Source: Floccularia luteovirens
Lineage: Eukaryota > Basidiomycota > Agaricomycetes > Agaricales > Squamanitaceae
Direction: 5' to 3'
NCBI GenBank assembly: GCA_009739215.1
Contig: VSJF01000005.1
Coordinates: 434,001 to 498,000 of the forward strand
Length of the DNA: 64,000 bases
In this document: positions 22,158-35,817 of the stretch, in pieces
How the letters are laid out: each line of letters begins with the position of its first letter
Position numbering within the stretch: the stretch's first letter is position 1
The notes under the pieces: model-generated
The model's input: the letters and a program-made list of their open reading frames with translations, nothing else
The model's database searches: none
Told to the model about the DNA's origin: nothing
Program-made: the position numbers and the translations under genes

Positions 22158-25100
22158 ATGGCCATGTCAATCCCTCTCGGTCACACTACACCAGTCAGAC
22201 CATCCTTGCCGCGCACCTCGAGTGTTCTCAATTTCCCTGCTGCACCTGTTACCGCCCCTGCATCATACAATGATAATATTACATTCTCAGACGGAGTTCT
22301 GGAGCTTGCTGATGGCTCAGCTTTCCGTGGTATCAGTTTTGGCGCAGAATACAAAAGTGTGTCTGGCGAATGTGTTTTCCAGACTGGTGAGGAATTATTG
22401 TTTGTCCATATAACACTATATCTTACGTGAATCGTAGGCATGGTAGGGTACACCCAATCTTTAACTGACCCTTCATATGAGGGTCAGATTCTGGTTCTGA
22501 CGTATCCTTTAATTGGAAATTACGGCGTGCCGAAACGCGAAAAAGAGAGTGCTCCTCTGGAATTGCCGCTTGAATTCGAATCATCACGGATTCACATTGC
22601 TGCCCTCATTGTCGGCTATTATTCAGAAGATTTCAGTCACTTCCTTGCGAGTTCATCACTTGGAACTTGGCTAAAAGAACATAATGTTCCCGCACTCTAT
22701 GGTATTGATACCCGTGCACTCACTAAAAAAATTCGCGAGAAAGGTTCCATGCTCGGAAAGGTTCTATCCCGGTCCCGCGAGCCGGGTCTTGGTCGTCCCC
22801 ATTCTCTCGGTCTATCACAGCATATAAGTTCCCTACCTTCTATCCCTTCTACTCCTTATCCATGGCATGAGGACTATATCGACATTCCATTTATCAATCC
22901 TAACGAAACAAATTTGGTTGCTGCCGTATCAACTTCTGCTCCTCATACGTATGCAGCCGAGAAACCCATTTTTCACCAATCTGGACGGCCGCTGCGCGTA
23001 TTGGCAATTGACGTCGGTATGAAGTTCAACCAGATTCGATGCTTCACTAGACGTGGCGTGGAACTCAAAGTTGTTCCTTGGGACTTTGATTTTCTCATAG
23101 ATAAAGAGCCGTATGATGGTATTTTCGTATCCAATGGACCTGGCGATCCTACTATGGCCAAAAAAAACCATTTCCCGACTCGCAGAAGCAATGAAAAAAG
23201 CTGATAGGCCCATTTTTGGTATATGTTTAGGGCACCAGCTGATGGCATTAGCTGCAGGCTGCTACTACCTCCAAAATGAAATACGGGAATCGTGGTCAAA
23301 ATATACCATGTATAGATGCTCTCTCTGGCCGTTGTTATATCACAAGTCAAAACCACGGATATCAAGTTGATACCGAATCCTTACCATCAGGCTGGAAAGA
23401 ATTCTTCAAAAACGCTAACGACGGTAGTAACGAAGGCATATACTGTGAAGATAAACCTTTTTTCTCTGTCCAATTCCATCCAGAATCTACTCCTGGCCCT
23501 CGTGATACAGAATTCCTGTTTGATGTATTCATTCAAAATGTAGTGGATTGCGCCGCAACAAGTGGTATGGTACCTATAAAGATGCCTGGGGGAAGAAAAG
23601 AAGAGAACGAAAAACGAGTTCCTCGAGCAAACGTATCGAAGGTTATCATTCTTGGTTCTGGTGGATTATCAATCGGACAAGCTGGAGAGTTCGATTATTC
23701 TGGATCTCAAGCCATCAAGGCCCTTAAAGAGGAGGGAATCTATACAATCATGATCAACCCTAATATCGCAACCATTGCCACTTCTAAAGGTTTAGCAGAT
23801 AAAGTCTATTTCCTCCCAGTCACTCCCGAATTCGTGCGAAAGATCATCAAGTACGAAAAACCAGATGGCATATACGTTACTTTTGGTGGACAAACGGCCT
23901 TGAATGTTGGAATCAAGTTGAAGGATGAATTTGCAGACCTAGGGGTGCAAGTTCTGGGCACACCAATAGAAACCATCATAACTACAGAGGACAGACAATT
24001 GTTCGCTAGTGCTATGGAAGAGATTGGCGAGCGTTGCGCAGAAAGTTGCACAGCAACCAATCCTGATGATGCAGTCACAGCAGCGAAAGTTATCGGATTT
24101 CCTGTTATTGTTCGTGCCGCCTACGCCTTGGGCGGCTTGGGATCTGGTTTCGCTCAAGACGAATCACAACTACGTTCCCTATGTAGCAAGGCCTTCGCTA
24201 CTAGCCCTCAGGTTCTCGTGGAAAAAAGCATGAAAGGGTGGAAGGAAATCGAGTATGAAGTTGTAAGGGATTGTCGTAATAACTGTATTACTGTCTGTAA
24301 CATGGAGGTACGCTTACAGACTCACTGATTTCCTATCCTTGACTGATTCCTATTCATGCAGAATTTCGATCCACTCGGCATCCATACTGGAGATTCGATT
24401 GTGGTTGCTCCATCGCAGACGCTTTCTGACTCGGATTATAATATGCTCCGTACTACCGCTATCAATGTAATTCGTCATCTTGGTGTCATCGGGGAGTGCA
24501 ATATCCAGTACGCTCTCAATCCTACTTCTCAAGAGTATTGTATTATCGAGGTACCCAATTCTCCTCTCCTCTTTCCCCAAAATTAACTTGTAGACCTCCA
24601 AAGGTGAACGCCCGGCTTTCTCGATCTTCTGCGTTAGCATCAAAAGCTACCGGATATCCTCTTGCTTTCATTGCTGCGAAACTCGGTTTAGGTATCCCAC
24701 TGAACGAAATTCGGAATTCGGTCACAAAAGTCACTAGTGCATGTTTTGAACCCAGTTTGGACTATGTCGTTGTCAAGATACCTCGCTGGGATTTGAAGAA
24801 GTTCACTCGTGTTAGCAGGCTACTAAGCAGCAGCATGAAAAGTGTTGGCGAAGTGATGAGTATTGGCAGGACGTTCGAAGAAACCATTCAGAAAGCTATT
24901 CGTGCCATTGATGATCAGTTTTCAGGATTTGCCCAAGTGAGTCTCGTATTTCTATATACTCGAATACCTCCTCAAGTTTCAAAATTATCAAGAATGATTT
25001 TGTCGAAAATATAGACGAAGAGCTCCTTAATCCTACTGACAAACGCATATTTGCAATTTCGACTGCGTTCCATAGAGGATATAGTGTTGATAAAGTTTGG

Positions 25101-28100
25101 CGAATGACAAACATCGACAAGTGGTTTTTAACCAAGCTGCACTACATATACAAGATGGAAAAAAAGCTCTGGTAATGCTACTGTTCTTATTTAGTTGCCC
25201 AAACTCAGCTGATTATGTCACCAGTGAATGCAACATATCCACAATATCCCCAGACTTACTGCGACAAGCGAAGCAGCTCGGATTCTCTGATAGACAACTA
25301 GCGATATGCGTAAGCTCTACGGAACTTGCAGTCAGAAGATTGCGTCAAGAAACTGGGACATTCCCTTTTGTCAAGCAAATTGACACTGTCGCTGCTGAAT
25401 TCCCTGCTTTCACTAACTATCTGTATACCACTTACAACGCGGTCGAGCATGACGTGTTATTCGAAGAGAGGGGTGTAATCGTCTTAGGCTCAGGAGTCTA
25501 CAGGATTGGTTCGTCAGTAGAATTCGACTGGTGTGCTGTTCGTGCAATCAGAACACTTCGCGAACAAGGTCTTCCAACCGTCATGGTCAATTATAATCCC
25601 GAGACAGTCAGCACAGATTATGACGAGGCGGATAGGCTTTACTTCGAGAACATCAGCTTGGAGACTATTCTTGATATTTATGATACTGAGAGATCACGGG
25701 GTGTTATCTTATCTATGGGTGGTCAGACGCCGAACAATATTGCGCTGCCGTTATACCGCGAAAATGTCAAGATATATGGCACCTCCCCGGAGATGATTGA
25801 TACCGCCGAGAATCGATACAAGTTCTCTCGCTTGCTGGATGAAATAGGTGTCGATCAGCCTATGTGGAAAGAACTAACTAGCTACGAAGACGCCACCGAT
25901 TTTTGTGATAAGGTCGGTTACCCAGTTCTCGTACGACCTTCCTATGTTCTATCGGGCGCTGCTATGAACGTTGTTTCCACAAGCGACGATCTTGCGAACT
26001 ACTTGACCCAAGCTGCTGAAGTATCACGGGATCACCCAGTCGTTATTTCGAAGTACATCGAGCAGGCGAAGGAGATCGAAATGGATGCTGTAGCGAAAGA
26101 CGGAAAAATGGTTATGCATTACATATCTGAGCACGTAGAAAATGCAGGCGTACATTCTGGAGACGCTACTCTTATACACCCGCCGCAGGATCTTGACCCG
26201 CAGACCGTACGCCAAATCGAGGAAGCTACTGCAAAGATTGGGAACGCGCTTAATGTCACCGGACCCTTCAATATCCAATTCATAGCCAAAAATAACGAGA
26301 TTAAAGTCATCGAATGTAATCTTCGTGCGGCACGATCATTCCCTTTTGTTTCAAAGGTTACTGGGGTTGACGCTATCGAAATGGCAACTAAAGTCATGCT
26401 TGGTCTACCCATTGAACCCTATCCCGATCTTGGCCTTCCACTTGATTATGTAGGCGTGAAAGTACCTCAGTTCAGTTTCAGTCGCCTATCCGGGGCAGAC
26501 CCCATTCTTGGGGTAGAGATGGCGTCTACTGGAGAGGTCGCTTGTTTCGGCCATGACAAGTACGAGGCTTATCTGAAGGCACTCATTTCGACCGGAATCA
26601 TTCCGCCAAAGAAGAATATTCTGTTCTCTGTTGGAAGTTACCGCGAGAAGCTAGAAATATTACCGTCCGTCCAAAAACTCAGCGCAGCAGGTTACAACAT
26701 TTTCGCTACGTCAGGAACCGCAGATTTCTTGACAGAACATAATGTTCCTTGCAAAGTGATCCTCATTACCCATAACTGACTTCTATATCTGACGTCTATT
26801 GCAGTATCTCGAAACACTTGGAGAAGATAATCAAGCGGAACAAAAGTCTGAATATTCTCTTACCCAACACCTTGCCAATAACCTCATCGATATGTACATC
26901 AATCTACCCTCAAAGAACCATTACCGCCGTCCTGCTAGTTACACAAGCAAAGGATATCACACTCGTCGCATGGCTGTTGACTTCGCTGTTCCATTGATAA
27001 CTAATGTGAAAAACGCCAAAATGCTTGCGGAGGCACTCGTCCGGAAGCTCCCACTTGACGTGTCAAGCGTCGACTCTAAGAGTTCGCACAGGACACATAC
27101 ATTCCCTGGGCTTATCAATGTTGCCGCTTTTGTCCCTAATATCACCAATCCGGGGGTTAAGGACCTCGCCTCCGTCACAGAAGCTTCAATAAGTGGGGGA
27201 TTTACTACTGCTTTAATACTTCCCGTAGGCGATATAGGCACATTATATGACCGATCGTCACTAGAGGAAGCCCGTGCCAACATATCTGGGACTGCCCATT
27301 GTAATTTTGCTTTGAGCATCACTGCCATGGCTGATAAGTCACAGGCTGTCGAGGAAGAAGTACAAGCACAAGTCAAAACTCTGTTTGTACCCTCTGGAAC
27401 TCCTGTTTCTGTGATCGCCGTCTATTTCACCTCCTGGTCAACTGATAAGCTGGTTGTTACCAATGCAAGTGGCTCCAATCTTGCTTCTATCCTTCTGTTG
27501 GCCAGTTTGTATAACCGTCGCGTCCATGTGACAGACGTGAAAACGAACGACGATCTCCTACTTATCTCTTTGAGCAAGACCAAACAACTTAAAGTAACTT
27601 GTGATGTATCTGTCTATTCCCTATTCTTCACCAAAGAACAGTACCCTGCATCACGGTCACTTCCTTCTTTGAAGGAGCAGAAATCAATCTGGCAACATCT
27701 CGATGTGATCGATGCGTTCTCTGTAGGATCTACACCCTATTATGTGGCAAAGGAAAGTGGGCAAATACCATCTGCCTGGTCGGGTATCCAGGAAGCCTTG
27801 CCGCTTTTACTTACAGCGGTGTCCGACGGTCGATTGACTTTAGATGACATCCGGATCCGTCTTCATGACAATCCTATCCAGATTTTCGCATTGACAGATC
27901 AAGTCAACACACAGGTTGAGGTCGTCATTGGGCGCAAGGCACCGTTTGGCAAGCGCCCAACCTGCTGGTCGCCAATCGAGCAAACTTTGGTGGCGGGCTC
28001 AATTCATCGCGTAATAGTTCACGGTCAAACTGTTTTCCTCGATGGACTGCTCTTTTCTACACCAATTGGACGCGATATATCCTCCGCCACTGCCACCATT

Positions 28101-29329
28101 CACCCTACGAATGTTAATGTCATCCCAGCTGGTGCCAAAGACATTGAGCCTTTGCAGCCAATGGCTTCGCTGACAACAAGTATCAGTAATCTCCAGCAAC
28201 CTGGAGGATCCCAACCCGTTCTGCCAACTTCTACACACCTGTTACAACACCCTTCATTTCATCGGCGTCATATTCTGTCTGTCAAGCAGTTTAGCCATCG
28301 GGACATGCATGACCTATTCGCTCTAGCCCACGAAATGCGCTTGCAAGTCGAAAGGAACGGAACGTTAGACGTGCTAAAAGGCAAAGTGCTTTGCACTGTA
28401 TTTTACGAACCTTCAACTCGTACAAGTTCATCTTTTGATGCAGCCATGAAACGATGTGGAGGTCAAGTTGTCCAAATCACTGCTGACACTTCATCTGTAA
28501 AGAAGGGGGAAACCTTGGAAGATACCATTCGAACCCTGGCGTGTTACGGTGATGCCATAGTCGTGCGCCATCCGGATGTTGGTAGTGCTCAGTTGGCCGC
28601 CAAGTTTTCTTCAGTGCCCATCATTAATGCTGGTGATGGGATTGGGGAACATCCCACTCAGGTAGGTCTACCATGATACGGGTGAGTGAAGATTAACATG
28701 TTCCTTACAGGCCTTGCTGGATGTGTACACAATCAGATCCGAACTCGGTACTGTCAACGGCCGCAGTATTACGCTGCTTGGGGATCTAAAAAATGGGAGA
28801 ACAGTACATAGCTTGGTAACTCTCCTTTGTCTCTACTCTGTGCGCCTGAACTTTGTTGCACCGGCCGCGTTGGCCATGCCCTCCAGTGTGGTATCTGCAG
28901 CACGGAAGGCAGGCGTTCCTGTAACAATATGTGAAAGCCTCGAGGAAGTCCTTGCGGACACAGACGTCTTATATGTCACTAGGGTGCAAAGGGAGAGATT
29001 GGAGAGTGAAACAGAATGGCTTCAAGTTAAAGACGCATATCGGGTTGATCATGCAGTACTCTCAAGAGCCAAAGAAGACATGATTGTTATGCATCCTCTA
29101 CCAAGAGTGAATGGTGCGTAAATAATGCGAAGTCCTGCGCCTCTTTTCCTCATATTTCATTAGAAATTGATCCCGAGGTTGATTTCGACTCAAGACGTGC
29201 CGTTTACTTCCGACAAATGCGTTACGGTCTTTTCGTGCGTTGTGGGACTTTTTATACCTTGAACGGATACTAAAATGCGTGTAATAACCCTAGATTCGCA
29301 TGGCGCTTCTTGCAAGTGTTATGGCTTGA
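22158..29329 (+). CDS. URA2: URA2/CAD: carbamoyl-phosphate synthase / aspartate transcarbamylase multifunctional protein
   Basis: Catalyses the first two steps of pyrimidine synthesis. Ten exons (22158-22386, 22438-24307, 24362-24550, 24604-24936, 24993-25171, 25225-26755, 26805-28661, 28711-29113, 29164-29234, 29294-29329) give about 2231 residues. Domain order: CPSase small chain; glutaminase with nucleophile GICLGHQ and [10 protein letters not shown]; two ATP-grasp synthetase halves ([20 protein letters not shown] and [20 protein letters not shown]); an MGS-like regulatory domain ([18 protein letters not shown]); a dihydroorotase-like segment without the HxH metal motif ([12 protein letters not shown]), inactive as in other fungi; and aspartate transcarbamylase ([12 protein letters not shown], ending [11 protein letters not shown]). 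Two surplus bases in the glutaminase region, at the A8 run (23160-23167) and near 23263, break the frame literally. For an essential gene these are probably sequence errors. UTP feedback on the CPSase part is known for the family. Confidence 0.97.
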
Positions 29330-30134
29330 ATCTATATACTCACAGCGTCAAAAGTTGGGAGGGTGTATTTCTAATGTAGCCTAAGTAAGAAAGGCTGTTT
29401 GATTCATAGAATATGAACTTTCACATAACATACACAAGTCCAATAGAATATCTGACACCATTCGTCTCCGTGTTTTGATGTATGAAATTGTCCAGAGTTC
29501 TGGAGACACGAGCGCTTATTTCTAATACGGAAAAATTATACTGTCTTGAAAATTCATTGTGAAGGGACAAAAATTCTGCTATGACTGTTACTGGCAGTTA
29601 GCCTGGGACTTATTCTTCCTCGTATTCACAAAATACTATATTTCTTATGCAAGCATAATATCAAAAGTTAATACAATAATACGCACTAGAGCAGACAGGG
29701 AGGCCATTACTGAGTAGAAAAGGGATTGCCTCGTGCACTATGTAACTCGCTTTATGACGGATTGATAAGACACCAATAATTTAATTACGTCGCTTGAAGC
29801 ATCCGGGTGCATCATGTAAAATACCTTGAATTTCTAGGCCGGCGTTTTTGGATTTGATTGCGGGGTCCAATTGTTGGTCATCATATTATTTTAACCATCT
29901 TGCAGAGTTTTGAGTGCTCGTAATGCAAAGATCTACCTTTCACAATCCCCGTGTGCTTACTACTGAAGTTATTGCAATAGGTGAAATGGAAATCCTATAG
30001 AAAAATTCACCCTCTTTATCGCCCCGAATGAGTTTTCATGTTTCGGGTGCAGGGCACACGCTGCAATATAAGCCTGGCTGAAGCATGGATTTTTACAATT
30101 ATCGTTATACTCCCCCAATTACAGTCTCGCATCT
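29330..30134. other. Intergenic region between URA2 and the SLATT gene
   Basis: 805 bp of AT-rich sequence without coding signal. It includes the CAD 3' UTR and the upstream region of the SLATT gene. ATATAAGCC at 30067-30075 could be the latter's TATA element. Confidence 0.5.
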
Positions 30135-31727
30135 ATGTCGCATAACAATACATTGGAGCAGCCTAATCCAATCGACCAAAGGGACAACAATTCGTTGCCT
30201 CCGGAAGTACCCCATGCTGCATTGCAACGTCCGAGATCTGTTGTATTTGCAACTCAGGGAACACCACCACGTAGGATTCCGTCCCCTAATCGACCTACGT
30301 CGTCGAATTATTTTGCAGGAACTTACGTTTCTGCTGCCCATCGCCAAAATACACCGAATACACCTGATACATCTGATTCGCCTAATATACCTGTTCCAGC
30401 AAATCCACCAAGTTTACCTAACCCACCCAATCCATCTAGTCTACCTACTTCACCTGGTCCACCCAGTATACCCAACCTATCTAATCCAAGTGACCAGGCT
30501 GATTCATTTAATCCATTCAATCCACCTGCCGATAAGCCTTACGATCCACTAGTGGGAGTTATTGCTGGTTCAACAGCATCTCTTGTCAATCCTCATGGCC
30601 AGTTAGCCTCGCCATTTGTTTCAATACCCAGTGTCGGTTCCTCTAATTCACCGACATCATTTTCTTCAACCAATCCATCCCTCCCTGAACCAATTCATGA
30701 GCCATGGCCACGCGATACACCAGAACAAGTTAGCAGGACCGGTAACTTGAATGTAAATATCCAACCCCCCGAACTCCCCTCGACGCCTAGGACGTTTTCC
30801 AGCCCTTTGCCCAATGACCCAAGGATAAGCACCCAAAGTAATACCAACAATAATGGACCTAGTATTGACTACATTGTACCGACAGTTACTCCTCAATGCA
30901 TCTGGCCTCAAGTTCGACACTCAGATCCCTCGCCCACTCCCACATTCCAACAACCACGCATTGAAAGAACAACTCGTGAACGTCTAACACCTCCTAGGCG
31001 ACAGGAAGAAGAACAGCTTGCTACGCATTCTAGGATGCAACACATAGATCCCTCCCCTGCACCCCAGCAACCACGTGTTGAAAGATTACTCAGCACACGC
31101 ATGCTAGTGCCCATTCATAGTTCGGTTAGAGTGGAGGAAGGAAAACAAGATGCGCGTAATATGTCACCACCGAATATGCCCCCACTCCCGCATGTTGATA
31201 GGAGCGTTGGAGAGCGCCTAGAGCCCACTCTTACGACAGCAAAAGCGGAGAGAGACAAGTATGCTTCACGTGCAAAGTTGACCAGCTACGCTCTTAACAT
31301 AGCCATTGGTCTTCAAGTCATTCTTGGTGCTCTTACGACTGGATTGGCCTGCTACTCGTGGCAGCCAGGTCGGTACTGCTATTCTTGGTGGGTTCTTCAT
31401 AGTCATAGGATTCTAGACCTTATATAAATGCAGGCGGTATCTCGGTTGTTGTAGCCTCTTACTTGGCTCGCGCAAGAGGGTCGAAGGAGCCAGAAAGTTC
31501 GGTTATACATGTCAAAGATCTGGAACAGTTCATCCGCGAGTGTGAAGCTTTCATCATGGATTATGGTTACCTTGTGGATCATAAACATGACGAAAGACTA
31601 GATCACTTCAGAAGGCGTTTTGAAGAGATTCTGGGGAATGTTAACCAGTAAGTATTGGTTTTAACATTTTTCAGCTCACATTGAGAACTTCTTTGACAGG
31701 GAGCGGGAAGTAGTATCTAAAGCATAA
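30135..31727 (+). CDS. SLATT-domain (fungal 2TM effector-type) protein with long disordered N-terminus
   Basis: Exons 30135-31387, 31434-31647 and 31700-31727 encode about 497 residues once one surplus base near 31350 is discounted. Residues 1 to about 370 are disordered and Pro/Asn/Ser-rich, with a short-period stretch (NPPSLPNPPNPSSLPTSPGP). The C-terminal domain begins RLEPTLTTAKAERDKYASRA, has TM1 (YALNIAIGLQVILGALTTGL), a short turn (GSQVG), TM2 (TAILGGISVVVASYLARARG), then the conserved helix VKDLEQFIRECEAFIMDYGY and RRRFEEILGN. This is the fungal branch of the SLATT family, a two-TM module associated in bacteria with nucleotide-second-messenger conflict systems. The fungal role is unknown. 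The literal frame would end 13 codons after TM2 starts. Confidence 0.85.
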
Positions 31728-32064
31728 ATTCGCGAGGCGTGTCCTCTTAAAAAGAAACCAGCTAATCTTTCAAGATCATGACCAGTACACTCTTACCTTA
31801 CAAATACCTGGAACCAGAAACAACTATTTGTATATGACTTTCGAACTTCGGGACTCATCCGGGAAAGTATGCATTATTAAACTTTAATACAATGGAACTC
31901 TTGAAACAAGTTGTAGTATATTACATGTTATAGAATTATAAATATTTCTGATTTTCCGAAATGAGTGGGAGAAGCTAGAGTAAGGAGTTAATTATATGAA
32001 ACAAAGCATTGTCCGGCCAATAAAATGTAGTCCCAAAAAAAGTCAACTAACAAAACATATGTGT

Positions 32065-34734
32065 TTATCTCATGTATCCTGCCGCAGCTTGGTAAGCTAG
32101 TTGTGATGATGAGAAAGTGGCTTCAGCAGGACTGGCAGTCGAAGATGTACGTGATGTATATATAGAGCTTGGAGTTTCGACCCGACCACCTTTCGAAAAT
32201 GGCCGAGAGCTTGTTGCAGAATATGAACTGGGACGGTAGTCATCCGCTACAATAGCACCAGTTGTCTGATCTAGTCGGAACCGGTATCCTTCTAGTTTCT
32301 TCTCCATTGTCGCATCATCATCGTATGGCATCAGTAGGTCGCCAAAACCAGAATGTGCTGTTTGAGAAAGAACACTTGCGATGCTTCCTGGTGTTGAGGC
32401 GATGTGAATCTTTAGTCTTTGACGCCTATGGATGATCTGAACGCAGAGAACGGTAAATCCGGATAAGATGAACAAAATCGAGAGTAAATGTGCAGGTAAT
32501 GGACTGTAAGGAAACAGAAATGTTAGCACCAGAGAATTATAAATATCTATTTACTCACTCTATCACAAGTCTCGGTGTAATTGCGATAATTTCTGAGGGT
32601 AGTGTGGTGTTTTCTCGAACAAAATACGCAGATTTGGCTACGAGTGCGAGATGCCTTGTCTGTAATAGAGATTAGCTGGTTATCTTTCCAAGAATGACAC
32701 AATATACATAAGACGTGAGCGTAAGATCAAGAAATCCATTGGGAAGGTCGAATGTTGATTGGGGCCCGTCCGGGAGTTGCAGGGCTGCTTGCGAAATAGC
32801 GTCGGTTATAATGGAGGGAACTGAGGCGACGCGAGCTTGTATGAATGGATTGCTGCTGTTGCTGAAGATAACACTGATATGCAATTGTAGATATAGTGTG
32901 TGCAGCGCATAGGTATTGGAGGAAATACATACCCATTCAAAACTTTCTCGCCAAATGCACTGTTGGTTAGATTATTTGGAGAACTGATATTGTCAAGTTC
33001 CGTCACAGAGATGAGGGATCCATCATCCAGACTGGCCCAAGCCATAACATTGGAAAGTGTGAGAGATGGTGTACAGAAGACCGTCTTTGCTTCCAACGAA
33101 TTATCATCCTCCCGTCGATGCACAAACCTTTACAAGAGAGGGTTTACATCCGAGCTGGGAATACCAAAAAGGATGGAAGGGACGAACCAGAACATAACAG
33201 GCTGGAAATGGACATCAAAGGACGCCACATCATCTGGGCACGGCACTGCCTCGACTCCAGATTGTAGGCCAGGCAACTTGGAAGTGTTTGTCAGATATGA
33301 TTTCAAATTATAGATAGGAGAGTGTGACTTACGGAAGGGTCGAAAGTGACACTGTGGACACAACCACCTACTGATTTTGACGACAATGACAATAAATTCT
33401 GATTTGCAATAAGTGATATAATTGGTTTTTCTCCAGGATTTGCGCAGTCTGGGACGGATTGGATACCAGTGGTATTGACGGACATCGTCCCATTCAGGAA
33501 TTGATTAGTCGGGAACTACTCGGAGGTGATCGGATTGGTAATTTGAGTAAAGTTCTTAAAGGGGCTCACACTAAATTCAGCCGTTGTCCAGCCACCCTGG
33601 ACGAAAGGGGGGTCAGGAAGGCCATATGTTATGGCAGCAGATACATAACCGGATGCCGCGGAGAAGGCATCCAGCGTTTGTAGAATGTCGAGGTTTGCCC
33701 CAATTGTATCATAACTTGTCACATTACTATCTGGAGGGGATAAATGTCAGCGAGTGGTCTCTTTGTCAATAGGAAAGGACTCACATCCAATCTGAGGAAT
33801 TTGCCGGACCTGTAATATTGACCCAGCTGTGGAGTAAATAAAGTCATTGGGATCAAAAGCAAAGAAAGTACGTATATAAAAAGACTTACCTATCGGTTGA
33901 TATAAATACGACGAGCAAGCCGCAAACGAAGACCAAAATAACACGCGGTGCTTGTACGCAAGGGCACGGGCCATGCCAAGGAACGGCCTATGAGAAATTG
34001 TATTAGAAAATTGGGCTGGGCACTGAACATTACGAATTCACCCAAGGTAAATCTACTCGAACGTCTGCTAGTCAGCGGTTGATGTGGATTAGTTGAAGTG
34101 AACGACAAACGTAATCAAGTAACACTGTCTCCTCTGCTTTAGCGCTGCGTCGTCGCATAGTGATATATGGCTGTTTGTATTGTATGTAGTTGGTTGTTGA
34201 AACACGTTGCTTGGGATGAAATTGGAATCTTAACGAACCTGAAGTAATCTCAAATACCAATCTAACTGGGTTAGTAGGACTGATGTTGGTAAGACGAGCA
34301 TTGCAGGTATGGATGACTAGAAAGGATATCAGCCTCTCATCATTATTTAAAGGAAGTCTCTGACAGTCAAAAATTGAGCCGAGAGGGTACCAAATATATT
34401 TTGCTGTGGAACCGCAAAACCTAGTGTGTATTAGGGTCGCCACATCGTAATGGGAAGTATGCCTACCGTTGTTCTTTTGCGAGAAAAACAGTGCTATCTC
34501 CAGACCAATTCCCATACTTATCACGAAGAGTGGTGAACCAATTGCCACTACAAAATGCAGAATAATAGGAGACTATATCGTGATCAGTGTGTTTTATTGA
34601 GATATGTACTACGGGATATATCGACTCACATATGGTTTTGGAACCTTATTTTGCTCATCATTCAATGTGAGGGCGGATCCGAGAGAACTGTAGCTTGCGT
34701 GAGTTTTTACGGGTTTCTGACTCTGGTGGCTCAT
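32065..34734 (-). CDS. DUF3433-type multi-pass membrane protein with large glycosylated ectodomain
   Basis: A many-exon gene starting MSHQSQKPVKTHASYSS. It continues with TM helices (SPIILHFVVAIGSPLFVISM), the KNNGFAVPQQ segment, the QPYITM...KAEETVLLDYV region and HRVLFWSSFAACSSYLYQPI. The ectodomain has many N-x-S/T sites (for example FLNGTMSVNTTG) and short Cys pairs, then the recognisable FQPVMFWFVPS motif. A last TM (LLSILFILSGFTVLCVQII) leads to the cytosolic tail STPGSIASVLSQTAHSGFGD with LMPYDDDATMEKKLEGYRFR. This order and the tail motif match fungal DUF3433 proteins, whose function is not known. Exact splice sites in the middle (about 33000-34100) were only partly resolved. A longer in-frame start exists at 34800 (MFRKMAPFPF). 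Confidence 0.75.
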
Positions 34735-35817
34735 AGAAAGAGGGCGATATTTGTAGCGTTGAAAAAGTGAAAAAGGGAAAGGTGCCATTTTTCTGAACAA
34801 AAAATCGAGTTCCTTTTGAAAGATTTTATAAGGCGATGTCGCCCCCGATTATCGCACAGGAATTTCGAAACCAATCGCAAGGTGCAAACGACTATACGTT
34901 GGTGAAAACGATAAGAAGGGGGTATGGTTGTCGTTATGCGATGTATATTCTCCTAAAGGTTGCTTCAAGCACAGCACTGGTCCATAACAGCAGCTCGGGA
35001 CACATGGGAAATAGCTACCAACCCCCGTGCATGAGCTATAAATAGCTCCTGCTTAGTCCTTTTCAAACTTCCCTGTCCCGGTCAGGGTGTTCGTTAATTA
35101 CTAGTACTACTTTTGGTCTCCGTCTCCGTTCTGAATATTTTGTATTCCTGGCAGCGCCGGGTGCAGTTGAATTCCTAATTTTCTTTTCGACCATGTAGGG
35201 GTACATCACAATGTTTATGGACATAGTTCACTTTGTTTTAGGCTATTTCTCGGATTTCATTTCTCACGGCACGGCACAGGTTTCTCAATTTATCATAACA
35301 ACGGCCATAAATTATGGGCCGATGCTGACGTAGAACAAATCTGATAGAACATGTCATTCTCGACACCTTTGATGTCCATCGATCAGTTATTAGTTTTCTT
35401 CCATTTGAAGTGCTTTGGTTATAGTCTTCTCCTCAGCAACTTATACACAAATGTGATACAATTCCATTATTCACTTCAACGACCAGACACGAGTTATTTC
35501 CGCCATAGAAGATACATGGCGGTCTTTGACGGGTTGTCTGCGGTGGGGTCGCAACAAAGGTATCAACTTGTCATATAGAAGAAGCCTCGATCAATGATCA
35601 TGGGAAACATCAACATTGCACAAAAACAAGCTGATAAAAAGAAGACCGAACGAGTGTATATTTCCCGAAAGTAAGTGGCGCGATACAACAATAAGCGCAA
35701 TACGATATTTGTATATAGAAGATGGACGCTTCGACTTGGCCTCTTCTCTCAAGCTTCAAGGATAAAGTCGACCAATAATAGCTTAGAACGATCTGATAGC
35801 AATCATATAGCTGTCCA
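34735..35817. other. Intergenic region
   Basis: 1.1 kb between two minus-strand genes. A good TATA-like sequence (CTATAAATAGCTCC) occurs at 35037-35050 on the plus strand, but no coding region follows it. A short unspliced or non-coding transcript is possible. I see no protein signal. Confidence 0.4.

Noticed and set aside
25224..25224. A suspected further frameshift in CAD before the second synthetase half
   Set aside because: A 53 bp intron with donor GTAATG at 25172 and acceptor CACCAG ending at 25224 gives the correct phase and family sequence (KKLCECNIST), so no error is needed.
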